A stretch of 64,000 nucleotides of DNA from Paracidovorax avenae ATCC 19860 (GCF_000176855.2 NC_015138.1:5270001-5334000), one strand, 5' to 3'. Positions 19,345 to 30,832 are shown, numbered from the stretch's first letter. Numbers and translations: made by a program. The notes: generated by a model from the letters alone, not told the origin.

Positions 19345-19998
19345 TCACCGCTGCCGGAACTCCATCTCCGTCCCCGCCAGCCCCAGGCGGTCGCCGTCCT
19401 TGAGCAGCACCGGCTCGGCAGTAATCGGCTGGCCGTTGAGGCGCGGAGGCTCGGCGCCTTCCACATGGGCCAGGACGAAGCCGTGGTGGCGCTTGGTGAT
19501 GGAGGCCACGGCCACGCCGGGCTTGCCGATGGTGGTGACGACCTTGACCAGGTCCACCTCGCGGCCGGTGGCGGCGCCGGACATGACGCGGATGGCGGCG
19601 TTGAGCGGCACGCTGGCCGGAGGCGGCAGCGGGGCAGGACGCGATGCGGGCACGCGCGGGGGCAGCATGCCGGGGGTGAAGACCATGGTCTTCTCGTAGT
19701 TCTCGCCCGCGCCGTCGCCCAGGAAGCGGATCTTGTACTTGCCCACCTCGACCAGGTCGCCGTTGCGCAGCGGCTGGCGCTTGACGGGCTGGCCGTTCAC
19801 GTAGGTGCCGTTGGTGCTGCCGATGTCTTCGATTTCCACCGCGTCGCCGGCCATGTGGAGCACGGCATGCTCGCCGCTGACGGCCAGGTTGTCGATGACG
19901 ATGTCGTTGTAGGGGCGGCGCCCCAGCGTCGTACGCTCCTTGGTGAGCGCCACTTCCTTGATGACCACTCCGTCGATCGACACGATCATTTTGGGCAT
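19345..19998 (-). CDS. Protein with two FHA domains
   Basis: 217 residues. The first FHA domain (about residues 20-85) has the full phosphothreonine-binding set: TTLGRRPYNDIVIDN, SGEHA and GSTNGTYVNG. A Pro-rich linker with KTMVFTPG (a possible phosphorylated threonine site) leads to a second, less conserved FHA domain (about 130-217: TTIGKPGVAVASITKRHH, LNGQPI). FHA domains dock to phosphothreonine made by Ser/Thr kinases. The gene lies 99 bases after a PP2C phosphatase in the same direction; no kinase gene is in the window. Confidence 0.9.
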   Translation of the reverse strand: MPKMIVSIDGVVIKEVALTKERTTLGRRPYNDIVIDNLAVSGEHAVLHMAGDAVEIEDIGSTNGTYVNGQPVKRQPLRNGDLVEVGKYKIRFLGDGAGENYEKTMVFTPGMLPPRVPASRPAPLPPPASVPLNAAIRVMSGAATGREVDLVKVVTTIGKPGVAVASITKRHHGFVLAHVEGAEPPRLNGQPITAEPVLLKDGDRLGLAGTEMEFRQR

Positions 19999-20097
19999 GA
20001 ACCGTTCCTCGTCTGTCTGTCTGGGCTAGCTAGCTGGCTGGTGGGTGACTGCGCTGGTGTCCGGTCCACGCCGCGCGGATGGCGGCGAACCGGGTTC

Positions 20098-20907
20098 TCA
20101 ATCGGTACGTAGCAACAATCGTGACACCAGGCCGCGCTTCTTCTCGCCGGCGCCGGCCCGCACCAGCAGGACGCTGATATTGTCGCGTCCGCCGCGCTCG
20201 TTGGCGGCCTCGATCATGCGTGCCGCCCGTTCGGCCAGCGGGTCGGAGGAGGCGGCCAGCGCCCGCAACTCGTCGTCGTCGAGCATGTCCGTGAGCCCGT
20301 CCGAGCACAGGATGAAGAGGTCGTCGGGCTGCACCTGGAATTCATTGACTTCCAGCGCCGCCGTGGATTCGACGCCCATCGCCCGGGTCACGAGGTTGCG
20401 GAACCCCGACAGCGCGGCCTCCTCGGGCGTGAGCAGCCCGGCGTCGATCTGTTCCTGCAGCCAGGAATGGTCCCGGGTGATCTGCTGCAGGTCGCCGTCG
20501 CGCAGGCGGTAGCAGCGCGAGTCGCCGATGTGCCCGAGCACGAGCCGGTCTTCCCGGAAGGCGGCCACCACGACGGTGGTGCCCATGCCGGCGTACTGCG
20601 CGTTGGAATGCGATGCGTCGTAGATGGCACGGTTGGCGGAGTCCACACAGGCCTCCATGGCCTGGCGGAGATCGGCCAGGGAGGCCTCGCGCCCGGCGCC
20701 CGCCAGCCATTCGGCCAGGCCCTGCCGGATCAGTTCGGTGGCCATGCGGCTGGCGACCTCGCCCGCGTTGTAGCCGCCCATGCCGTCGGCCAGCACGGCC
20801 ACCTGGCCGGCCACATCGACCGTCACGGCGTCTTCGTTGTTGGAGCGGACGCGCCCCTGGTCGGTGAGGGCGCAGAACTCGTACGCCAGCGGGGACGATG
20901 CACTCAT
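20098..20907 (-). CDS. PP2C-type Ser/Thr protein phosphatase
   Basis: 269 residues. PP2C motifs appear in order: DQGRVRSNNEDA (metal-site Asp and Glu region), VLADGMGGYNAGEVAS, GTTVVVAAF, LGHIGDSRCYRL, FILCSDGLTDML and GGRDNISVLLV. It would dephosphorylate Thr/Ser on target proteins using two Mn2+ or Mg2+ ions in the cytoplasm. The start at 20907 gives MSASSPLAYEFCALTDQG. It is upstream of the FHA gene, a pairing that is common in bacterial threonine-phosphorylation circuits and near type VI secretion genes, although none of the latter is seen here. Confidence 0.92.
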   Translation of the reverse strand: MSASSPLAYEFCALTDQGRVRSNNEDAVTVDVAGQVAVLADGMGGYNAGEVASRMATELIRQGLAEWLAGAGREASLADLRQAMEACVDSANRAIYDASHSNAQYAGMGTTVVVAAFREDRLVLGHIGDSRCYRLRDGDLQQITRDHSWLQEQIDAGLLTPEEAALSGFRNLVTRAMGVESTAALEVNEFQVQPDDLFILCSDGLTDMLDDDELRALAASSDPLAERAARMIEAANERGGRDNISVLLVRAGAGEKKRGLVSRLLLRTD

Positions 20908-21103
20908 GCCCGGACCGCCTCCAGGCCGGTGGGCGGCAGCAGGCGCGCGCGCGCCTGGCGGCTGGAGCGCACCGGCATCGGCGTCATCCCTTGCGTTGCG
21001 GACATTTGCATTTCCCCATACTTTTTCCCTATGTACTCCGTGCCGCATCATAGACGAGGCACCGGGGCCGGGAGCGGGCCGGGTCACCCGCCGGGTGCCA
21101 GGG

Positions 21104-21790
21104 TCAGGCCGTGGCGCCGCGATGGGAGCGCAGTTGCATGAACTTGCCCACGCCGACCACGAAGGCCGCGCCCAGAGCGGCGGCGATGTAGTGGAGCGAC
21201 GGATGCGCCTCGGCGAAGTCGTGCAGCGAGGCATCGCTGGCGATGGTTTCGCCGCCCACCCAGCCGATCAGGCCTGCGCCCAGCAGCACGATGACGGGGA
21301 AGCGCTCCATGAGCTTGATCATGAGGGTGCTGCCGAAGATCACGAGCGGAATGCTGATGGCCAGGCCCAGGATGAGCAGGACCATGTTGCCATGGGCCGC
21401 AGCCGCCACGGCGATGACGTTGTCCAGGCTCATCACCAGGTCGGCGATGAGGATGGTGCGCACGGCCGCCATGAGGCCCGCGTTGGCGCCGCTGGATTCC
21501 TCCTCGTCGTCGCCGTCGGTCATGAGCTGCAGGCCGATCCACAGCAGCAGGCAGCCGCCGATGATCTGCAGGAAGGACAGCTCGAGCAGCTTGGCCGCCA
21601 CCACGGTGAGCGCGATCCGCAGCACCACGGCAGCGCCGGAGCCCCAGAAAATGGCCTGCTTCTGCTGGTGCGGCGGCAGCGAGCGGGCTGCCAGGGCGAT
21701 GACGACGGCGTTGTCGCCCGAGAGGATGATGTTGATCCAGACGATCTTCACCAGGCCGATCCAGAAGTCGGCGGAATTCAGGAATTCCAT
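21104..21790 (-). CDS. TerC family integral membrane protein, second copy
   Basis: 228 residues, about seven membrane segments, with the paired TerC signatures NIILSGDNAVVIALAAR and DLVMSLDNVIAVAAAA. It shares the plan of the protein at 10200-10925, including the KLMERFPVIV stretch, but has an acidic loop DGDDEEESSGAN and no riboswitch in its 5' region. Predicted metal (Mn2+) exporter or membrane partner; substrate uncertain. Confidence 0.88.
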   Translation of the reverse strand: MEFLNSADFWIGLVKIVWINIILSGDNAVVIALAARSLPPHQQKQAIFWGSGAAVVLRIALTVVAAKLLELSFLQIIGGCLLLWIGLQLMTDGDDEEESSGANAGLMAAVRTILIADLVMSLDNVIAVAAAAHGNMVLLILGLAISIPLVIFGSTLMIKLMERFPVIVLLGAGLIGWVGGETIASDASLHDFAEAHPSLHYIAAALGAAFVVGVGKFMQLRSHRGATA

Positions 21791-21818
21791 TGCGTGTGCT
21801 CCACTGTTATGAATGCAA

Positions 21819-21856
21819 GAAGCGCCCGAAACATGCGTTTCGGGCGCTTCTTTTTT
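21819..21856 (+). terminator. Strong intrinsic terminator-like hairpin between terC copy and sucD
   Basis: GAAGCGCCCGAAAC (21819-21832) and GTTTCGGGCGCTTC (21837-21850) form a perfect 14-bp stem with a 4-base loop. Six T follow on the + strand; on the minus strand only TTCTT follows. The gene that needs it is sucCD (minus strand), so it may work in both directions, mainly blocking + strand antisense transcription. Confidence 0.75.
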
Positions 21857-21957
21857 GGGGAACTTTCAGTGTAACGGTGAAGCCACGCACTGGCGTGCGT
21901 AGTTTTGCTTAGCCCGCTATCGGCCCGCAGCCCTTCCGGGCAGCGGAACCGAGGCCT

Positions 21958-22854
21958 TCACTTCAGCTGGGCCTTGAGCAGCTTGCCCAGTTCGGACGGG
22001 TTGCGCGTCACGACGAAGCCGCACTCTTCCATGATGGCGAGCTTGGCATCGGCCGTGTCGGCGCCGCCGGAGATCAGCGCGCCAGCGTGGCCCATGCGCT
22101 TGCCGGGAGGGGCGGTGACGCCGGCGATGAAGCCGACGATGGGCTTCTTCATGTTGGCCTTGCACCATTGGGCGGCTTCGGCTTCGTCCGGACCACCGAT
22201 TTCGCCGATCATGATGACGGCGTCGGTGTCGGGATCGTCGTTGAAGGCCTTCATCACGTCGATGTGCTTGAGGCCGTTGATCGGATCGCCCCCGATGCCC
22301 ACGGCGCTCGACTGGCCCAGGCCGACTTCGGTCAGCATGGCCACGGCTTCATAGGTCAGCGTGCCGGAGCGCGAGACCACGCCGATGCGGCCCTTGCGGT
22401 GGATGTGGCCAGGCATGATACCGATCTTGATCTCGTCGGGCGTGATCAGGCCGGGGCAGTTGGGGCCCAGCAGCAGGGTCTTCTTGCCGCCGGCGGCTTC
22501 CTTGGCCTTCATCTTGTTGCGCACTTCGAGCATGTCGCGCACGGGGATGCCTTCGGTGATGCAGATGGCCATGTCCAGGTCGGCCTCGACGGCTTCCCAG
22601 ATGGCGGCCGCGGCGCCTGCGGGCGGCACGTAGATCACCGACACGGTGGCGCCGGTCTGCTGCGCGGCTTCCTTGACGCTGCCGTAGATCGGGATGTTGA
22701 AGATCGACTCGCCGGCCTTCTTCGGGTTCACGCCGGCCACGAAGCAGTTCTTGCCGTTCGCGTATTCCTGGCACTTCTCGGTGTGGAACTGGCCCGTCTT
22801 GCCCGTGATGCCTTGGGTGATGACCTTGGTGTCTTTGTTGATGTAGATCGACAT
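21958..22854 (-). CDS. sucD: Succinyl-CoA synthetase alpha subunit
   Basis: 298 residues. Binds CoA and carries the phosphorylated active-site histidine ([10 protein letters not shown]); the CoA site shows in [12 protein letters not shown] near the N-terminus and the signature [11 protein letters not shown] and [10 protein letters not shown] are intact. With SucC it makes ATP or GTP from succinyl-CoA in the TCA cycle. It follows sucC by 15 bases in one operon. Confidence 0.97.
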   Translation of the reverse strand: MSIYINKDTKVITQGITGKTGQFHTEKCQEYANGKNCFVAGVNPKKAGESIFNIPIYGSVKEAAQQTGATVSVIYVPPAGAAAAIWEAVEADLDMAICITEGIPVRDMLEVRNKMKAKEAAGGKKTLLLGPNCPGLITPDEIKIGIMPGHIHRKGRIGVVSRSGTLTYEAVAMLTEVGLGQSSAVGIGGDPINGLKHIDVMKAFNDDPDTDAVIMIGEIGGPDEAEAAQWCKANMKKPIVGFIAGVTAPPGKRMGHAGALISGGADTADAKLAIMEECGFVVTRNPSELGKLLKAQLK

Positions 22855-22869
22855 GAGTGTTCTCCGGGC

Positions 22870-24030
<1,161 letters not shown>

Positions 24031-24200
24031 GAGGTCTCTCTCAGGGGAAGGATGGTGGTAACCCGTCTGCCATGACCGGATGTCTGGCCGCGGGCGGGTG
24101 ACATGGCAGCCGGCGACTGTATCATGCTGCGACGCACCATCCCCTGCGGCAGTCACGTACCCTGCTGGCTTTCCGCGCCTTCCCTTTCCAGGAGACCTCC

Positions 24201-25133
24201 ATGGCCAAGATCTTCATCGACGGCGAAGCCGGCACCACGGGACTGCAGATCCGCGAGCGCCTGCAGGACATGCCGCAGGTGGAGCTCGTGAGCATCGCGC
24301 CGGAACTGCGCAAGGACCCCGCGGCCAAGCGCGACCTGATCGCCGGCGTGGACCTCGTGGTGCTGTGCCTGCACGACGATGCGGCGCGCGAGACCGTGGC
24401 GCTGGTGGACTCCATCGAGGCCGCCACGGGCCGCACGATCAAGGTGATCGACGCCAGCACGGCCCACCGCACGGCGCCCGGCTGGGTCTTCGGTTTTCCC
24501 GAACTGGCGCATGGGCAGCGCGACGCCGTGGCGAGCGCCACGCGCGTGGCCAACCCTGGCTGCTATGCGACCGGCGCCATCGCGCTGCTGCGCCCGCTGC
24601 TGGATGCCGGCCTGGTGCCGGCCGACTTCCCGGTCGCGCTGCCTTCGGTGAGCGGCTACACCGGAGGCGGCCGCACCATGATCGAGGCCTACGAGAAGGG
24701 CGACGCCGCGCCGTTCGAGCTCTACGCGCTGGGCCTGTCGCACAAGCACCTGCCCGAGATCATGAAGTACACCGGCCTCACGCGCCGGCCGATCTTCGTG
24801 CCGTCGGTGGGCAATTTCGCGCAGGGCATGCTGGTGCAGCTGCCCTTGCACCTGGATCTGCTGCCGGGCGCACCCAAGGGCACCGACCTGCACGAGGCGC
24901 TGGCCGCCCATTACGCCCGCAGCAACACGCCCGAGCAGTGGGTCCGGGTCCTGCCGCCCACCGAGGACGGCAAGCTCGACCCGCTGGCGCTCAACGACAC
25001 CAACATGCTGGAGATCCGCGTGTTCGCGAACGAGACTCACCGGCACGCCGTGCTCGTCGCCCGCCTGGACAACCTCGGCAAGGGTGCGAGCGGCGCGGCC
25101 GTGCAGAACCTGCGGCTGATGCTGAACCTGTAA
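24201..25133 (+). CDS. argC: N-acetyl-gamma-glutamyl-phosphate reductase, short (type 2) form
   Basis: 310 residues, the length of the type 2 enzymes. NADPH-dependent reduction of N-acetylglutamyl phosphate to the semialdehyde in arginine synthesis. Seen: [20 protein letters not shown] (Rossmann entry, GEAGTTG), the catalytic cysteine in [15 protein letters not shown], and [19 protein letters not shown] is 6-7 bases before ATG 24201. It ends 30 bases from the convergent dprA stop. Confidence 0.94.
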   Translation: MAKIFIDGEAGTTGLQIRERLQDMPQVELVSIAPELRKDPAAKRDLIAGVDLVVLCLHDDAARETVALVDSIEAATGRTIKVIDASTAHRTAPGWVFGFPELAHGQRDAVASATRVANPGCYATGAIALLRPLLDAGLVPADFPVALPSVSGYTGGGRTMIEAYEKGDAAPFELYALGLSHKHLPEIMKYTGLTRRPIFVPSVGNFAQGMLVQLPLHLDLLPGAPKGTDLHEALAAHYARSNTPEQWVRVLPPTEDGKLDPLALNDTNMLEIRVFANETHRHAVLVARLDNLGKGASGAAVQNLRLMLNL

Positions 25134-25137
25134 CGGT

Positions 25138-25158
25138 GCCCCCGGGCGATCCGGGGGC
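25138..25158. terminator. Hairpin shared by convergent argC and dprA
   Basis: GCCCCCGG (25138-25145) and CCGGGGGC (25151-25158) form an 8-bp stem with loop GCGAT exactly between the two converging stop codons. There is no T-tract on either strand, so any termination would be weak or Rho-assisted. Confidence 0.5.
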
Positions 25159-25163
25159 GGCCC

Positions 25164-26375
25164 TCAGGCCAGGGCCATGCGCTGGAACAGTCCGCCCGGC
25201 AATCGGGCGACCTGCCCTTCCAGTTCCAGCTCGAGCAAAGCCACCTGCAGCCGGGACGCATCCAGCCCCGTGCGCGCCACCAGGGCATCCAGCCCCATCG
25301 GGTCGAATCCCAGCGCCTCCAGCACATCGGCGTGCGGGCCGGAAGCCGCCCGGCCCGGCGGCTCGTCATTGCCCGCCCCCGGGGGGCCGGCCGGCAGCAA
25401 AGCCGAGGATGGCGCGGCAGGCAGCCGCAGTTCCTCCAGCACGTCCTGGACGGACTCCACCAGCTTCGCACCCTGGCGGATGAGCGCATGGCAGCCGCGC
25501 GACTGCGGCGCATGGATGGAGCCGGGGATGGCGAACACTTCGCGCCCCTGCTCCGACGCCAGCCGCGCCGTGACGAGCGAACCGGAGGCCAGGGCGGCCT
25601 CCACCACCAGCGTTCCCTGCGAAAGTCCGGCGATGATGCGGTTGCGCCGGGGGAAATTCGCGGCCAGGGGCGGCGTGCCGAGCGGGTACTCGCTCACCAC
25701 CACGCCCTGGCGGGCGATGCGGTGGGCCAGATCACGGTGGCGGGCTGGATAGACACGGTCCAGCCCGGTTCCGACCACGGCGATGGTGCAGGGGGCGGAG
25801 TCGCCTCCATCCGGGGCCGGGCCGGCCTCCAGGGCGCCTTCGTGCGCGGCGGCATCGATGCCGAGCGCCAGCCCCGAGACGACGCACAGGCCCGCGTCGC
25901 GCAGCGCCCGCCCGAACTGGCGGGCGTTCTCTGCGCCCTGCGCGGTCGGGTTGCGGCTGCCGACGATCGCCAGGCAGCGCTCCAGAGGCCAGCGCGACGG
26001 GCCGTCCCCGTCCAGCCAGCGCGAGGCGCCGAGCAGGTGCAGCAGCAGTGGGGGGTCTTCGGTGGCGAGCAGGGCCGCGGGGTAGGCCGCATCGCCCAGC
26101 GACACGATGCGCCGCACGGGCGCACCCTCATCGCCTGCGGGCTCCGCCGTGTGGAGCCATTGCCAGGTGGCATCCTCCAGCGCGGCCAGGCCCGGCGGGA
26201 CGGCGCACAGCGCTTTCGCCTGCGCAGATGTGGCGAGCGCCGCCAGGGCGCCCTCCGGCTGCTGGAAGATCTGCTGCGGCAGGCCGAAGGCAGCCAGCAG
26301 CCGCCGCGCCGTGCCCGGGCCCACGCCGGGGGTGAGCATGAGGCGCAGCCATGCGGAAAGTTCGTCGCGTTGCAT
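25164..26375 (-). CDS. dprA: DNA processing protein DprA
   Basis: 403 residues. DprA loads RecA on incoming single-stranded DNA in natural transformation. N-terminal SAM-like part (LTPGVGPGTARRLLAAFG), then the extended Rossmann domain (AIVGSRNPTAQG, CVVSGLALGIDAAAH, VVGTGLDRVYPARH, FPRRNRIIAGLS, VFAIPGSIHAPQSRG), an Ala/Pro/Gly linker and a C-terminal winged-helix (LEALGFDPMGLDALVARTG). Start 26375 matches the family N-terminus MQRDELSAWLRLML. Together with pilA this suggests, but does not prove, competence. Confidence 0.95.
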   Translation of the reverse strand: MQRDELSAWLRLMLTPGVGPGTARRLLAAFGLPQQIFQQPEGALAALATSAQAKALCAVPPGLAALEDATWQWLHTAEPAGDEGAPVRRIVSLGDAAYPAALLATEDPPLLLHLLGASRWLDGDGPSRWPLERCLAIVGSRNPTAQGAENARQFGRALRDAGLCVVSGLALGIDAAAHEGALEAGPAPDGGDSAPCTIAVVGTGLDRVYPARHRDLAHRIARQGVVVSEYPLGTPPLAANFPRRNRIIAGLSQGTLVVEAALASGSLVTARLASEQGREVFAIPGSIHAPQSRGCHALIRQGAKLVESVQDVLEELRLPAAPSSALLPAGPPGAGNDEPPGRAASGPHADVLEALGFDPMGLDALVARTGLDASRLQVALLELELEGQVARLPGGLFQRMALA

Positions 26376-26464
26376 GCGGCGAGCATAGCGGTGCGACGCC
26401 ACTGCCGCGTTACTTTGGCCGCTGGCCGGGCCACCAGGGCCCCATGCCGGGCCTGTAGCGGCCC

Positions 26465-27679
26465 TTACTGCGGATTCACGAGGCGGTCGCCCACGCGCAC
26501 GCCCTGCCGCACCTGCAGGAGCAGCGCGTACGAGACCCGGTCGAAGGTGCGGAAGACCATGGCCGTGCCATTGGCCTCGCTGGGCAGTTTGATGGTGCTG
26601 CGGTCCGGATCGGTCTTGTCCAGGATGCGCTCGCCCTTGGTGAGCACGGTCAGCACGAGTCCCGGCTGCATGCCGTCCCGGGTGCCGCGGTTGATCGCGA
26701 CCACCTGGTTCTGCGCCGCATAGGCGACGGCCGCGCTGCCGTAGATGGACACGACGCGCGCATCCACGGGGAACTGGGGTGCCTGCGGCGTATAGCTCGT
26801 GTAGCCGCGCTCCGGGGCGGGCAGCAGGCGGTCGCCGAAACGGATCTCTTCCTTCGCGCCGGACAGGTCGATGGTGGCGGGGACGGGGTCCGTCCGGGTG
26901 CCACCGTCGGGCGTGCGGGTTTCTTCAGTGGCTTCGCCGCGCACCAGGTCCGCCCGGGCGACGTACTGGGCCTCGTAGCCCAGGATTTCGCCGGTCTCGG
27001 GATCCTTCATCGGGACGGCATTGCGGAACACGCGGTACTGGCGCGGCACGCCAGGGTCGAGGCGCAGGGGCCGCCCGGCCGGGCCGCGCACATAGGCGCG
27101 GTCGCCATTGGCCATGAGCACGCGTTCGTCCACCGTGGCCACGATGCGCGGGGTCTGGGACAGGGTCAGCTCGTCCACCACCAGGGGCTCGACCAGGAAG
27201 GGCTCGATGAGGTGCGGGGACAGCGTGGGCAGGGCCGTGCCGGCGAGGCTATCCGTGCGGGTGCGGGGCGAGACGCGGACGGTTTCCGGGTCGCCGTCCG
27301 TGCCGCCGCGGGCGGTGCGCAGACGCGCATAGCCGTCCACCTTCTCGAGGTAGAGGGTCTGGCCCGGGAAGATCAGGTGCGGATTGGGGATGGCCTGCAG
27401 GTTCATGCCCCAGAGTTCGGGCCAGCGCCAGGGGCGCAGCAGGTACATGCCCGAGATGCCCCAGAGCGTGTCGCCGCGCTTGACGACGTAGGTGTCGGGC
27501 GCGTTGGGCGCCAGTTCGGCGAGCGGCACGCCGCGCGAGGCCACCTGCTGGGCCGTGGCGCGCTGCCCGGCCGTGACGGGATAGTTCTGCGCATGCCCGG
27601 CCAGCGGGGCCGCGATGGCCGCAGCGGCGAGCGCGAGCGCGCCCAGGGCCGGTGCCCGCAGGCGGTTGGATGCATTCAT
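26465..27679 (-). CDS. Exported LysM-domain protein
   Basis: 404 residues. A signal peptide (ALGALALAAAAIAAPLAGHAQ) is followed by one LysM peptidoglycan-binding domain (YVVKRGDTLWGISGMYLLRP ... PNPHLIFPGQTLYL, about residues 65-120). The rest has no recognised domain; it is beta-rich with RNAVPMKDPETGEILGYEAQ, typical of the long LysM proteins located next to dprA and def in Burkholderiales. Probably periplasmic and cell-wall bound. Starts at 27718 are possible but 27679 places the signal peptide correctly. Divergent from def. Confidence 0.88.
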   Translation of the reverse strand: MNASNRLRAPALGALALAAAAIAAPLAGHAQNYPVTAGQRATAQQVASRGVPLAELAPNAPDTYVVKRGDTLWGISGMYLLRPWRWPELWGMNLQAIPNPHLIFPGQTLYLEKVDGYARLRTARGGTDGDPETVRVSPRTRTDSLAGTALPTLSPHLIEPFLVEPLVVDELTLSQTPRIVATVDERVLMANGDRAYVRGPAGRPLRLDPGVPRQYRVFRNAVPMKDPETGEILGYEAQYVARADLVRGEATEETRTPDGGTRTDPVPATIDLSGAKEEIRFGDRLLPAPERGYTSYTPQAPQFPVDARVVSIYGSAAVAYAAQNQVVAINRGTRDGMQPGLVLTVLTKGERILDKTDPDRSTIKLPSEANGTAMVFRTFDRVSYALLLQVRQGVRVGDRLVNPQ

Positions 27680-27898
27680 GTTCTGGATCCCGTTGCTCTT
27701 GCTCTTGTCAGCACACATCGCTAAGCGCCCCTCGCTGGCAGCGGGCCGTCTTGCTGGTGACAAAACTTGCCGGCCGATACGTTACAAATCATCAAGGATT
27801 CTGGCCTCAAGCCCCGGATCGGGCAATGATTATTGCCACCGCCCCCAGCGGCGCGGCGCGAAAGTGGCGAAAATAGCGACATCTTCGTCCGTTGTCCC

Positions 27899-28408
27899 AT
27901 GGCCCTCCTTCCCATCCTCTGCTATCCCGATCCCCGCCTGCACAAGGTGGCCCAGCCCGTCCAGGCGGTGGACGACCGCGTGCGCGCGCTGCTGGACGAC
28001 ATGCTCGAGACCATGTACGACGCGCAGGGCATCGGGCTGGCGGCCACGCAGGTGGACGTCCACGAGCGGATCATCACCATCGACGTGTCCGAGGACCGCG
28101 ACACGCCCCTGGTGCTGATCAACCCGGAGATCCTCTGGGCCAGCGAGGACAAGCAGGTCGGCGAGGAAGGCTGCCTGTCCGTCCCCGGCATCTACGACGG
28201 GGTGGAGCGCTCGTCCGCCGTGCGCGTGCAGGCCCTCGACGCGCAGGGGCAGTCCCGCGTCATCGAGGCCGAAGGCCTGCTGGCCATCTGCATCCAGCAC
28301 GAGATGGACCACCTGCTGGGCAAGGTATTCGTCGAATACCTCTCTCCTCTCAAGCGCACGCGCATCAAGACCAAGATGCTCAAGCAGCAGCGGGGTGCCC
28401 GGGCATGA
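27899..28408 (+). CDS. def: Peptide deformylase
   Basis: 169 residues. Removes the N-terminal formyl group from new proteins using Fe2+. All three motifs are present: GIGLAATQ (about 44-51), EGCLSVP (about 89-95, metal Cys) and QHEMDHLLG (about 132-140, HEXXH). Start 27899 gives [14 protein letters not shown]. First gene of a run def-lipoprotein-fmt; its stop overlaps the next start as ATGA. Confidence 0.97.
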   Translation: MALLPILCYPDPRLHKVAQPVQAVDDRVRALLDDMLETMYDAQGIGLAATQVDVHERIITIDVSEDRDTPLVLINPEILWASEDKQVGEEGCLSVPGIYDGVERSSAVRVQALDAQGQSRVIEAEGLLAICIQHEMDHLLGKVFVEYLSPLKRTRIKTKMLKQQRGARA

Positions 28409-28908
28409 TCGCCCGCACGGCCACGTTCTGGCGCCGCGCCGCGGCGGCATGCCTGGCCGTGCTGCTGGCCGCCTGCGCGTCGCCCGACTTCCTGCGGCCG
28501 GGCGCGCAGCGCAGCGAGGTGCTGCGCGAACTGGGCCAGCCCTACTTTTCCTCGACGCTGCCCGGTGGCGGCGAGCGCATGGTCTATACCACCCAGCCCA
28601 TGGGGCGGCAGGTCTTCCACCTCGATTTCGACGCGCAGGGCCGCCTCGTGCACCGCGAGCAGGTCCTCACCTTCCAGAACCTCGCCGGGATTCCCGCCGG
28701 CACGCCGGTCGAGGAGGTGCGCCGCTTCTTCGGCCCGCCGATGCGCGTGGAGCAGGTGGCCCGCTTCGACGGCGACATCTGGACCTACCGTTTTCTCGAC
28801 GACATCAACACGCGCCGCTTCGCACACGTGCACATCGACCGCCAGGGCGTGGTGCGCAAGGTGATGTTCACCGACGAGCCCGATCCGCGCGAGTGGCGCG
28901 CTTTCTGA
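28405..28908 (+). CDS. Small lipoprotein, SmpA/OmlA-like
   Basis: 167 residues. The signal peptide ends in a lipobox, VLLAACAS, so the protein should be lipid-anchored. The body shows two SmpA/BamE-like repeats ([16 protein letters not shown] and [17 protein letters not shown]: a short helix then G-x-P). BamE-like proteins act at the outer membrane; this one is longer and its role is unknown. It overlaps def by ATGA, so the two are co-translated, and is followed by a terminator. Confidence 0.85.
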   Translation: MIARTATFWRRAAAACLAVLLAACASPDFLRPGAQRSEVLRELGQPYFSSTLPGGGERMVYTTQPMGRQVFHLDFDAQGRLVHREQVLTFQNLAGIPAGTPVEEVRRFFGPPMRVEQVARFDGDIWTYRFLDDINTRRFAHVHIDRQGVVRKVMFTDEPDPREWRAF

Positions 28909-28915
28909 CCGACCG

Positions 28916-28940
28916 GCGCCCCTGCGGGGCGCGCCTTTTT
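28916..28940 (+). terminator. Intrinsic terminator before fmt
   Basis: GCGCCCC (28916-28922), loop TGC, GGGGCGC (28926-28932), then GCC and five T. It ends 8 bases before the fmt start, so fmt expression from the def promoter would be by read-through. Confidence 0.75.
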
Positions 28941-28948
28941 CCGTTGCC

Positions 28949-29938
28949 ATGAAGATCATTTTTGCGGGCACGCCCGAGTTCGCCCGGGTGGCCCTGGAGC
29001 GCCTGCTTGCCGCAGGTGCCGAAGTCCCCCTCGTGCTCACCCAGCCCGACCGCCCCGCCGGCCGGGGCATGAAGCTGCAGGCGTCGCCCGTCAAGCAGTG
29101 CGCGCTGGCCCACGGCGTTGCCGTGGCGCAGCCGCGCGGGCTGCGGCTGGACGGCAAATACGCCGAGGATGCCGCTGCCGCGCGCGCCGCGCTGGAGGCG
29201 GCCGGGGCCGACGCCATGGTGGTCGCGGCCTACGGCCTGATCCTGCCGCAGTGGGTGCTGGACCTGCCCCGGCTGGGCTGCCTGAACATCCATGCGAGCC
29301 TGCTGCCGCGCTGGCGCGGCGCGGCGCCGATCCACCGCGCCATCGAGGCGGGCGACGCCGAGACGGGCGTGACCATCATGCAGATGGATGCCGGCCTGGA
29401 CACGGGGGCCATGCTGCTCGTCGAAAGAACGCCCATCGCTGCGCGCGAGACCACGGCCACGCTGCACGACCGGCTGGCCGAGCTGGGCGGCCGGCTGATC
29501 GTGGAGGCCATGGAGCTGGCGGCCTGCGGCGGCCTGCCGGCCACGCCCCAGCCGGCCGAAGGCGTGACCTACGCGCACAAGATCGAGAAGGCCGAAAGCG
29601 CCATCGACTGGAAGCTGTCCGCCGCGGCGATCGACCGGCGCGTGCGCGCGTTCGATCCGTTCCCCGGCGCCTCGACGCAGTGCGGCGCCGAGACCATCAA
29701 GGTCTGGGGATGCGAGCCGCTGCAGGCGGTGGCACCGGACGGCGCACGGCCCGGGGAGATCCTGCAGGTGGACGAGGCCGGCGTGGCCGTGGCCTGCGGA
29801 GGGCCCGGCGCGGCGGATGGCGTGCTGCGCCTCACGGTGCTGCAGCGCGCGGGCGGCAAGCGGCTGCCGGTGGGTGACTTCCTGCGTGGCCATCCGCTGG
29901 TGCCGGGCATGGTGCTCGGCGGCGAGGCCGGCGCATGA
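28949..29938 (+). CDS. fmt: Methionyl-tRNA formyltransferase
   Basis: 329 residues. Formylates initiator Met-tRNA with 10-formyl-THF. Motifs: [16 protein letters not shown] at the N-terminus, [14 protein letters not shown] (usual HPSLLP, here Ala) with catalytic Asn/His region near residue 110, and the C-terminal OB-like domain with [11 protein letters not shown]. Partner of def in the formylation cycle. Its last bases overlap the azlC start as ATGA. Confidence 0.96.
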   Translation: MKIIFAGTPEFARVALERLLAAGAEVPLVLTQPDRPAGRGMKLQASPVKQCALAHGVAVAQPRGLRLDGKYAEDAAAARAALEAAGADAMVVAAYGLILPQWVLDLPRLGCLNIHASLLPRWRGAAPIHRAIEAGDAETGVTIMQMDAGLDTGAMLLVERTPIAARETTATLHDRLAELGGRLIVEAMELAACGGLPATPQPAEGVTYAHKIEKAESAIDWKLSAAAIDRRVRAFDPFPGASTQCGAETIKVWGCEPLQAVAPDGARPGEILQVDEAGVAVACGGPGAADGVLRLTVLQRAGGKRLPVGDFLRGHPLVPGMVLGGEAGA

Positions 29939-30801
29939 GCCTGCCTGGGGACGCGACACCCACCGAACCGCCCTGCGCCGTGCCGCAATCGGCGGGAGAG
30001 ATGGTGCGGCATCCGTTTTTCCGCACCGGCATGACCGACATGATCGGCACCAGCGTGGGCATCGGCGCCTGGGGACTGGTGACCGGGGTGGCGATGGTCA
30101 AGAGCGGCATGCCCGTGGGACTGGCGATTTTCATGTCGCTCACCGTCTATGCAGGCAGCGCCCAGCTCACCGTGCTGCCGCTGCTCGCCGCGGGGGCGCC
30201 GCTGTGGGTGATGTGGCTCGCGGCCTCGTGCGTGAACCTGCGGTTCGTCATCTTCAGCAGCATGTGGCGCAGCTATTTCGCCTGGCTGCCGCGACGCCAG
30301 CGGCTGGCGGTGGGATATTTCAGCGGCGACGTGATTTTCGTCGCGTTCATGAAGCGCTTCCCCCGCCCTGCGCCGCAGGCCGAGCAGGTGCCGTATTTCT
30401 GGGGCGCGGCGGTGCTCAACTGGTGCTCCTGGCAGATTCCGTCCATCGCCGGCATCCTGCTCGCGAACGTGGTGCCGCTGTCGTGGGGCCTGGGCTTCGC
30501 GGGCGTGCTGGCGCTGCTGGGCGTGCTGCTGTCCATGCTCTTCGACCGCGCCACCTGGATCGCCACCGGCGTGGCGATGACGGCGGCGATCGCCGCGTTC
30601 TCGCTGCCGCTCAAGCTCAACATCCTGGTCGCGATCGCGGCCGCCGTGGCCGCCGGGCTGATGATCGAGGCGGCCGACCGCCACCTGCGGCGCAGGCCGG
30701 AGGTGCGGCTCGTGCCTGCGCACGGCACGCTGCGGCCGGACGAGAAGAAGCACGTGCAGGACGGCGACGTGGTGCCGTTGCGCGAGGAGGACCATCCATG
30801 A
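29935..30801 (+). CDS. azlC: AzlC family branched-chain amino acid exporter, large subunit
   Basis: 288 residues, about seven or eight membrane segments. AzlC signatures: [20 protein letters not shown], the [12 protein letters not shown] segment, and [18 protein letters not shown]. AzlC with AzlD exports branched-chain amino acids or their analogues across the inner membrane. It starts inside the fmt stop (ATGA). A charged C-terminal tail (about residues 245-288) is longer than usual. Confidence 0.92.
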   Translation: MSLPGDATPTEPPCAVPQSAGEMVRHPFFRTGMTDMIGTSVGIGAWGLVTGVAMVKSGMPVGLAIFMSLTVYAGSAQLTVLPLLAAGAPLWVMWLAASCVNLRFVIFSSMWRSYFAWLPRRQRLAVGYFSGDVIFVAFMKRFPRPAPQAEQVPYFWGAAVLNWCSWQIPSIAGILLANVVPLSWGLGFAGVLALLGVLLSMLFDRATWIATGVAMTAAIAAFSLPLKLNILVAIAAAVAAGLMIEAADRHLRRRPEVRLVPAHGTLRPDEKKHVQDGDVVPLREEDHP

Positions 30802-30832
30802 ACGGCGCAGGGCAGCGCGCGGGGGCGGCGGC

